DNA of 6,362 nucleotides from Christensenellaceae bacterium (GTDB taxonomy: Bacteria > Bacillota > Clostridia > Christensenellales > UBA1750). Shown here in pieces: positions 1 through 4,061 of this stretch. Every line of letters begins with the position of its first letter. Positions within the stretch are counted from its first letter, which is position 1. The DNA lies in assembly GCA_031287285.1 (NCBI GenBank), contig JAITTC010000262.1, forward strand, positions 1 through 6,362, written 5' to 3'. Below the pieces are notes generated by a model that worked only from the letters and a program-made list of their open reading frames with translations, searched no databases and was not told the DNA's origin. The translations under genes and the position numbers were made by a program.

Positions 1-32
1 CCGCGAAGGGATTCGCGGGGGCGCCCTTTTTT
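1..32. terminator. Terminator-like hairpin cut by the window edge, downstream of the aldolase
   Basis: Bases 1-7 (CCGCGAA) pair perfectly with 12-18 (TTCGCGG) around a GGGA loop at 8-11. The right arm then continues as GGGGCGCCC and ends in six T at 27-32. If the stem goes on symmetrically, its left arm starts before base 1, so this is probably half of a long GC-rich stem. The T run is on the plus strand, so the visible half would end a rightward transcript coming from the left. The same stem with a T run outside the window would end the leftward aldolase transcript, whose stop codon is at 45-47. A bidirectional terminator is the simplest reading, but the part needed to prove it for the aldolase is missing. 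Confidence 0.55.
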
Positions 33-44
33 GATGCCTTTAGC

Positions 45-923
45 TTACTTCTCTTCGGTGCTGGCCTTGTCGCTGGCCAGCAAGCTGCCCGCGCCAGCCT
101 TATATTTGCCGGTTGAGCCCGTGATCTCGAATAGGCGCAGAACGCACTTTTTCGTGGCTTCCAGCAGCGCCGGGTAGAAGAAATGCCCGCGATTGCCCTT
201 AAAGTCGCCGTCGAGCACGGCCTGGTAGGTCGCCGCCAGCACGTCGGTGACGATGTTGACCTTGGCCACGCCCAGCGTGCAGGCCTTGTGGATGTTCTCG
301 TCGCCCGAGCCGGAGCCGCCGTGCAGCACCAGCGGCAGGCCGCAGGCAGCGTCGATATCCTTCAAGCGCTCAAAGTCGAGCTTGGGCACGCCGCTGTAGG
401 TGCCGTGCGCCGTGCCGATGGCGACCGCGAGGCCGTCCACGCCGGTTTCCGCGATGAAGCGCTTGGCTTCGTCCGGGTCGGTCAGCTGAGAAACCCCGTC
501 GACCGCGTAATTGCTGCCCTGGCCCACATGGCCAAGCTCCGCCTCGATGCTCACGCCCGCGGCGTGCGCCATCTTGGCCAAAATCAGCACCTGCTCCACG
601 TTCTGCTCATACGGCAGGGTCGATCTGTCTGCCATGATGGCCGAGCAGCCCGTGCGGATGCCCATGACGCAGTCCTCAAACGAGGGGCTGTGGTCCAGGC
701 ACAGCGCCACGGGCACGCCCGCCTGCTCGGCGAAATAGCGCACGATGCCATGCGTGAACTCGGGGTTGCCCCGGTTCGATGTCAGAAAGATCAGCGGGGA
801 ATTCGCCTCCACGGCGGCCTCGATGGAGGCGCGCACCTGAATCTCGTTGAAGGCCGGCACCGCCGGGACGCCATAGCGGCCCGCATAGGCCATGTCCAGC
901 ACTTGCTTCATCGGCACAAACAT
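45..923 (-). CDS. Class II (zinc-dependent) fructose/tagatose-bisphosphate aldolase family protein
   Basis: This 292-residue cytoplasmic enzyme belongs to the family that reversibly splits fructose- or tagatose-1,6-bisphosphate into dihydroxyacetone phosphate and glyceraldehyde-3-phosphate. The family motifs appear in order: LDH at 76-78 (catalytic Asp77, zinc ligand His78), ADRSTLPYEQN at 98-108, EAELGHVG at 127-134, AIGTAHG at 168-174 (zinc ligand His173), LHGGSGSGDE at 200-209 (zinc ligand His201) and KVN at 221-223. Its length is normal for the short class II group (FbaA, GatY, KbaY: about 285 residues), with a charged C-terminal tail. The start at 921-923 is set by an AGGGAGGA ribosome binding site seven bases upstream; the next Met (residue 5) is too far from it. 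It has its own promoter and no close co-directional partner, so it looks monocistronic. The substrate cannot be fixed: AEL and TAHG resemble GatY/KbaY, while LHGGSG resembles fructose-bisphosphate aldolases. Confidence 0.93.
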   Translation of the reverse strand: MFVPMKQVLDMAYAGRYGVPAVPAFNEIQVRASIEAAVEANSPLIFLTSNRGNPEFTHGIVRYFAEQAGVPVALCLDHSPSFEDCVMGIRTGCSAIMADRSTLPYEQNVEQVLILAKMAHAAGVSIEAELGHVGQGSNYAVDGVSQLTDPDEAKRFIAETGVDGLAVAIGTAHGTYSGVPKLDFERLKDIDAACGLPLVLHGGSGSGDENIHKACTLGVAKVNIVTDVLAATYQAVLDGDFKGNRGHFFYPALLEATKKCVLRLFEITGSTGKYKAGAGSLLASDKASTEEK

Positions 924-930
924 TGGTAAT

Positions 931-938
931 TCCTCCCT
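931..938 (-). promoter_or_regulatory. Ribosome binding site of the aldolase
   Basis: On the minus strand this reads AGGGAGGA, followed by a seven-base spacer (AATTACC) to the ATG at 923-921. It is near-consensus at good spacing and decides in favour of Met1 over Met5. Confidence 0.85.
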
Positions 939-947
939 ATTTATCTT

Positions 948-962
948 GCCCGCAGCGCGGGC
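948..962 (-). promoter_or_regulatory. Hairpin in the aldolase 5' untranslated region
   Basis: GCCCGC and GCGGGC form a perfect 6-bp stem around a three-base loop (954-956). The hairpin lies between the predicted transcription start (about 971) and the ribosome binding site, about nine bases upstream of the latter. It has no U run after it, so it is not an intrinsic terminator. A 5' mRNA-stabilising hairpin or a protein/RNA binding site would fit; neither is shown by sequence alone. Confidence 0.5.
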
Positions 963-977
963 TTTGCCTTTAACGCC

Positions 978-1006
978 AATATAACATAGCGCTCGGCCGC
1001 TTTCAA
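978..1006 (-). promoter_or_regulatory. Sigma-A/sigma-70 type promoter of the aldolase
   Basis: On the minus strand, TTGAAA (1006-1001) and TATATT (983-978) are separated by exactly 17 bases. TG one base upstream of the -10 gives an extended -10 (TGTTATATT). Transcription would start near 971, leaving a leader of just under 50 bases before the ATG. An AT-rich -10 in otherwise GC-rich DNA, with ideal spacing, makes this the best-supported promoter in the window. Confidence 0.75.
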
Positions 1007-1009
1007 GCG
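998..1009. promoter_or_regulatory. Inverted repeat over the -35 box (possible operator)
   Basis: CGCTT and AAGCG arms flank a two-base centre, and the 12-base element covers the whole -35 hexamer (1001-1006). A repressor bound here would block RNA polymerase. The element is short and GC-rich sequence yields such palindromes by chance, so this is a weak call. Confidence 0.25.
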
Positions 1010-1060
1010 CAATTCCAGTTTCTTGCTCTTCTTCCCCGTTCTTTTCTCAAAAGCACGGCG

Positions 1061-1088
1061 CTGCCCCGCTCCTCGCGGGCGGCGGCAG
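1061..1088. other. GC-rich stem-loop in the gap between the yibE/F-family gene and the aldolase
   Basis: CTGCCCCGC (1061-1069) pairs with GCGG plus GGCAG (1079-1082 and 1084-1088), with one bulged base (1083) and a nine-base loop. On the minus strand, TTTT follows the stem only after about eight bases (at 1051-1048), so it is not a classical intrinsic terminator. It lies between the yibE/F stop and the aldolase promoter and could stall or end read-through from the upstream gene. Apart from this, the promoter elements and a weak hairpin near 1125-1138, I see nothing coding in 924-1145. Confidence 0.35.
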
Positions 1089-1122
1089 GCGGCTTGCCGA
1101 GTTTTGAACAGGCTGAATGCCG

Positions 1123-1138
1123 AAAAACCAGCCGGTTT
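1123..1138 (-). terminator. Weak terminator-like hairpin just after the yibE/F-family gene
   Basis: On the minus strand AAACC (1138-1134 complement) pairs with GGTTT (1129-1125 complement) around a four-base loop, and the T stretch runs on to position 1123. It begins seven bases past the TAA stop at 1146. The stem is only 5 bp, three of them A-T, so it would be inefficient at best; placement and T run are what support it. Confidence 0.33.
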
Positions 1139-1145
1139 AAGCGAA

Positions 1146-2357
1146 TTATTCCCCCTTTTTGCCCTTTCGCCAGCCGAATGCGCTAGCCTCGGACTCCCCG
1201 GCGGCGCGTTCGCGCCCGCACATCATCGCGGCTGCGATCAAGGAGGTCAGCGGGCAGACGAGCACCAGGCCAATGCAGCCCACGAAGGAGTGCAGGATCT
1301 CAGCCGCGATGCTCTTTGAGTTGAGCACGCTCATCAGCTGCGTTCCCTGCGCCATATAGACCATCAGCACCGAAAGATAGCCGCCCATGTAAGCCAGGAG
1401 CAGCGTGGTGGTCTGGCTGCCCACGATGCTTCGCCCGATCCGCCAGCCGGAAACCCAAAGCGCCTTGAAGCTCGCTTGCGGCAGATTCTGGGCGAGTTCG
1501 TCCAGCGCGGCGGAAATATCCATGGCGAGGTCCAGGATCGCGCCGGAGCTTGCCAGGTAGATGCCAGCCTGGAAGATCATCGTCAGGTCGAGCCGCTCAA
1601 AGCCCGCGTAAACCAGCGATTCCGACCACTGCATCACCGCGCCGTGGACGGCGAAAACCCTGCCAAAGGCCATCGCAAGCATCGAGCTGAGCAGGGAGCA
1701 GATCGCGGTGCCAAAAATTGCCGCGTAGGCCTTCTTGGTCAGGCCCGCCACCAAAAGAAGCGTCGCCACCGAGATGAGGTTGCCGGTTAGCAGCGCCACC
1801 AGCATCGGGTGCACGCCCTTGAGCAGAAGAGGAATGAGCAGCTTCCAGATCGTCAGCAGCGCAAACGCGAACGAAAGCAGGGTTCTAAGCCCCGTAACGC
1901 CCGAAAATACGATCAAAAGCGCGGCAAAAAGGGCGATCAGCCACAGCTCCTTATCGAAGCGGTAATGCTCGACCAGGTTGGCGAAGGTGATCGCGCCCTC
2001 CGCGTTTTGCTCAAGCAGCACCCAGGCTTCGTCCCCCACGGAAAAGACCTTGTCAAACTCCAGCTTGCCCGTGAAGATGTTCATCCCCGTCACGGTTTCG
2101 CCCCTGTGGCTGCCCTCTTCGATGCGCACCACGCAGCGCTGGTCGCCCTGCTTGATGAGGCCGTTGGCATAGACGCCGGAATCGTCCACGCTCAAAACCG
2201 TCGCCCTGACGCCCTGGGCGTTCAAATAGGGCGAGGTTTGAAAGCCCGTGGGCAAAAAGAGCAGCGCCAAAACCGCGGCGCAGAGTACAGCGCAGAGCAA
2301 GAGCTCCTTGCGCGCGGCGCGGACCCCAAAAGGGAATCCGCGGCGCGCAAAAACCAT
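1146..2357 (-). CDS. YibE/F-family polytopic membrane protein
   Basis: A 403-residue integral membrane protein resembling the YibE/F family (named after Lactococcus lactis YibE and YibF), whose biochemical function is unknown. A basic N-terminus precedes TM1 (about 18-36). A soluble, probably extracytoplasmic domain follows (about 38-135), rich in short beta-like stretches and OB-fold-like in appearance. About seven more hydrophobic segments follow near 137-155, 159-178, 184-205, 211-231, 259-277, 313-336 and 353-377. Family-like features are the SSGAILDLAMDISAALDEL helix (270-288) and the GSQTTTLLLAYMGG segment (313-326). The C-terminus is charged and ends in KKGE. The start at 2357 is the first in-frame ATG after an in-frame TGA, with no other start before TM1; no Shine-Dalgarno sequence is visible. 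It begins 22 bases after the alkaline phosphatase stop, so co-transcription is likely. The family call rests on recalled motif similarity. Confidence 0.8.
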   Translation of the reverse strand: MVFARRGFPFGVRAARKELLLCAVLCAAVLALLFLPTGFQTSPYLNAQGVRATVLSVDDSGVYANGLIKQGDQRCVVRIEEGSHRGETVTGMNIFTGKLEFDKVFSVGDEAWVLLEQNAEGAITFANLVEHYRFDKELWLIALFAALLIVFSGVTGLRTLLSFAFALLTIWKLLIPLLLKGVHPMLVALLTGNLISVATLLLVAGLTKKAYAAIFGTAICSLLSSMLAMAFGRVFAVHGAVMQWSESLVYAGFERLDLTMIFQAGIYLASSGAILDLAMDISAALDELAQNLPQASFKALWVSGWRIGRSIVGSQTTTLLLAYMGGYLSVLMVYMAQGTQLMSVLNSKSIAAEILHSFVGCIGLVLVCPLTSLIAAAMMCGRERAAGESEASAFGWRKGKKGE

Positions 2358-2366
2358 TCTTTTTGC
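2347..2366 (-). promoter_or_regulatory. Inverted repeat holding the yibE/F-family start codon in its loop
   Basis: On the mRNA strand GCAAAAA (2366-2360) and UUUUUGC (2353-2347) are perfect 7-bp arms around the six-base loop GAAUGG, which contains the AUG at 2357-2355. No Shine-Dalgarno sequence lies in the 22 bases between the alkaline phosphatase stop and this start. The stem is mostly A-U, so its stability is doubtful. The layout suggests start-codon presentation in a loop, or opening by ribosomes finishing the upstream gene (translational coupling). The repeat is observed; the role is inferred. Confidence 0.4.
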
Positions 2367-2379
2367 ATGTTCAGCCAGC

Positions 2380-3936
2380 TTACTTTGCGCCGGTTAGTTC
2401 GGCCAGCTTGCCAAAGATATCGGTATTGTCGTAAGAGCCGCCGAAAGCTTCGGCGCCCGCGCCCATGGCGTAAATCGGAACCGGAGTGCCGGTGTGGGCG
2501 TAGGATGTCCAGCCGATGCCCGCCTTGTTGTTGACGATGTGGGTCAGCGTGACCGAAAGGGGGTCGTAGCTGCCATAGAGCAGCCCCGCTTCCACGCCCG
2601 AAGCCCTCTCGTCCTTTGCCTTTTGGGACTCCGCAAAGGCATCCGAGAGCTTTTTATACTCATACTCGTTCAAAACAAAGGCGGCGTTCGCCTCGTCGGC
2701 TGCTTCCGGGTCGGTTTCGGTAAGCAGGCCAAACTTCTCCTTGATTACGGGCAGAACGTCCTGCAAAGAAAGCTCTGCGTTTTGGGCCTTCATGCCGCCG
2801 ATCAGGGAGTCGAACGCGACGTAAGACATCTTTTGGCGGTTTAGGATCGAAAAAGCGGTGTCGTAGCCGGTGGTCGCGTAGCCGATGGTCAGCCCGCCGG
2901 TTTCGTGGTCGCCGGTCACGAGGATCAGGGTTTCGTCCGGGTGCCGGGCCGCAAAGTCGACCGCCTCTTGGATGGCGCCTTCGAACTCGACCAGCTCGCG
3001 GATCGCCGTATAGGCGTCGTTTGCGTGGCAGGCCCAGTCGATCTTGCCGGATTCGCACATCATGAAGAACCCTTCTTCGTTATCGAGAAGCTCGATGCCC
3101 TTGCCCACGAACTCGGCCAGGGAAACGGCGCCCGGGTCGTTATCTACCGCGTAGCTCATCGCGCCCGAGTCCTGCAGAAGCGGGCTCACGGCATAGACCT
3201 TTTCGTCGCCCTTCTTCAGCGCGCGGATCGCCTCCGGGCTGTCTACGATGGTGTAGCCGCCGCGCTTTAGGATCTCAAACGCGCTCTCTTTGCTGCCGTC
3301 GCTGCCGGTCGCGCTTTGAATGGTCCCGCCGGCATAATAGTCAAAGCCGTTCGCGCTCATCTGCAGGGCGATGTCGTAATAATCGTTGCGCGAAGCCTGA
3401 TGGGCATAGAAGGCGGCGGGGGTCGCGTGGTTGATCGTCACGCTGGAAACGATGCCGATCTTGCGGCCCGATTCCTTGAGCATTTCGGTGATCGACCGGG
3501 TCTTTGTGGTCTTGTCCGCCTCCATGCCGACGACGCCGCTGTGCGTCTTCACGCCGCTTGAAAGCGAGGTCGCGGTGGAGGCGGAATCCGGGCAGAACGA
3601 GGTCGCGTCATAGGTGGTGGCCACGCCGGCCACGGGGAACGCGGTGAAATTGAGCTTTGCCGCCCGAACCTCGCCGGAGGTATTGCTGCCAAGGTAAACC
3701 TGGGCCGCGTTGACCTGCACGTGCGACATTCCGTCGCCGATGAAAAGGAAGATGTACTTCGGGGAAGCGCTTGCGGGCTCCGGCTCGGCGGTCGCCGCGG
3801 CGGGCACCGACGCAGCCGCGGGCGAATCGGCCGCGGGGGGCGCCGTGGGCTGGGCGGCTGGGGCCGCGCCGCAGCCGGTCACGAGCGTAAAGAGCAGGCA
3901 CAGGCTGGCGAGGGCCCAAATCAATCGCTTTTGCAT
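2380..3936 (-). CDS. Secreted lipoprotein alkaline phosphatase (PhoA family)
   Basis: A 518-residue metal-dependent phosphomonoesterase that releases phosphate from organic esters outside the membrane. Residues 1-22 are a lipoprotein signal with lipobox V19-T20-G21-C22. A 37-residue Ala/Pro-rich tether (23-59) precedes the catalytic domain (60-518). Matched by motif to E. coli PhoA: D68 (Asp51), nucleophile S118 in DSAS (Ser102), H170/T172 (Asp153/Thr155), R183 (Arg166), E295 (Glu322), D300 and H304 (Asp327, His331), D343/H344 (Asp369/His370) and H481 (His412). The catalytic set is complete. His at the 153 position and Trp301 at the 328 position (Lys in E. coli) match the Vibrio/Thermotoga/Bacillus type. 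The start at 3934-3936 gives the signal peptide and has AAGGAGGA (3954-3947) about ten bases upstream. The frame stays open to 4401, but that extension overlaps the permease gene, precedes the signal peptide and is not phosphatase-like. The yibE/F-family gene follows after 22 bases. Confidence 0.94.
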   Translation of the reverse strand: MQKRLIWALASLCLLFTLVTGCGAAPAAQPTAPPAADSPAAASVPAAATAEPEPASASPKYIFLFIGDGMSHVQVNAAQVYLGSNTSGEVRAAKLNFTAFPVAGVATTYDATSFCPDSASTATSLSSGVKTHSGVVGMEADKTTKTRSITEMLKESGRKIGIVSSVTINHATPAAFYAHQASRNDYYDIALQMSANGFDYYAGGTIQSATGSDGSKESAFEILKRGGYTIVDSPEAIRALKKGDEKVYAVSPLLQDSGAMSYAVDNDPGAVSLAEFVGKGIELLDNEEGFFMMCESGKIDWACHANDAYTAIRELVEFEGAIQEAVDFAARHPDETLILVTGDHETGGLTIGYATTGYDTAFSILNRQKMSYVAFDSLIGGMKAQNAELSLQDVLPVIKEKFGLLTETDPEAADEANAAFVLNEYEYKKLSDAFAESQKAKDERASGVEAGLLYGSYDPLSVTLTHIVNNKAGIGWTSYAHTGTPVPIYAMGAGAEAFGGSYDNTDIFGKLAELTGAK

Positions 3937-3946
3937 CTGGAAACAG

Positions 3947-3954
3947 TCCTCCTT
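3947..3954 (-). promoter_or_regulatory. Ribosome binding site of the alkaline phosphatase
   Basis: The minus strand reads AAGGAGGA, ten bases before the ATG at 3936. It is full consensus at slightly long spacing. It decides the start at the signal-peptide Met rather than the longer open frame reaching 4401. Confidence 0.85.
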
Positions 3955-4004
3955 CGCGATTCTCGCTTTTCTCTTTAGTCGAAGCGTTCCCAGCATAAAT
4001 CGAA

Positions 4005-4035
4005 ATTGTAACGCCCGGCGCCCGGGCCGCGTCAA
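4005..4035 (-). promoter_or_regulatory. Candidate promoter of the alkaline phosphatase - yibE/F-family unit
   Basis: On the minus strand TTGACG (4035-4030) and TACAAT (4010-4005) are good -35 and -10 hexamers, but the spacer is 19 bases, two longer than ideal. Transcription would start near 3998, about 60 bases before the ATG. Long spacers are typical of promoters needing an activator. It would let the phosphatase be expressed apart from the permease 125 bp upstream, though read-through cannot be excluded. Confidence 0.42.
4013..4027. repeat. GC-only inverted repeat in the promoter spacer
   Basis: GCCCGG (4013-4018) and CCGGGC (4022-4027) are perfect 6-bp arms around a three-base centre, filling most of the spacer between the candidate -35 and -10. 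In the permease transcript it is a strong hairpin starting about 35 bases after the stop codon, followed by the loosely U-rich GUUACAAUUUCGAUUU. It could therefore be a weak terminator for the permease, an operator, or both. Confidence 0.45.
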
Positions 4036-4046
4036 ATTCGCGTAAA
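4028..4046. promoter_or_regulatory. 11-bp-period direct repeat over the -35 (possible activator site)
   Basis: On the minus strand TTTACGCG (4046-4039) and TTGACGCG (4035-4028) differ at one base and begin exactly 11 bases apart, one helical turn. PhoB/PhoP-type response regulators bind direct hexamer-like repeats with 11-bp periodicity, and phosphatase genes are classic members of that regulon. The units are not close to the Bacillus TTAACA or E. coli CTGTCAT consensus and only two copies are seen, so this is suggestive only. Confidence 0.28.
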
Positions 4047-4061
4047 AGGGCGCTTTCTTCG

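Noticed and set aside
183..929. Plus-strand open frame of 248 codons opposite the aldolase
   Set aside because: It is an antisense shadow in GC-rich DNA. The protein is His/Arg/Ala-rich without domains, and the minus-strand frame has unmistakable aldolase motifs.
924..1145. A small RNA gene or riboswitch in the gap before the aldolase
   Set aside because: The hairpins lie mostly upstream of the aldolase promoter, and the leader is under 50 bases with one simple stem. No known riboswitch core is visible.
2232..2368. Small out-of-frame reading frame from the ATG at 2368 (MQKEWF...) overlapping the yibE/F start
   Set aside because: About 45 codons, no ribosome binding site, Ser/Arg/Cys-rich translation, and wholly overlapped by the real gene. 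It could be a leader peptide, but nothing beyond its position supports this.
1809..2534. Plus-strand open frame of 241 codons across the yibE/F start and phosphatase end
   Set aside because: It spans two real genes on the other strand, has a charged low-complexity translation, and shows no recognisable domain.
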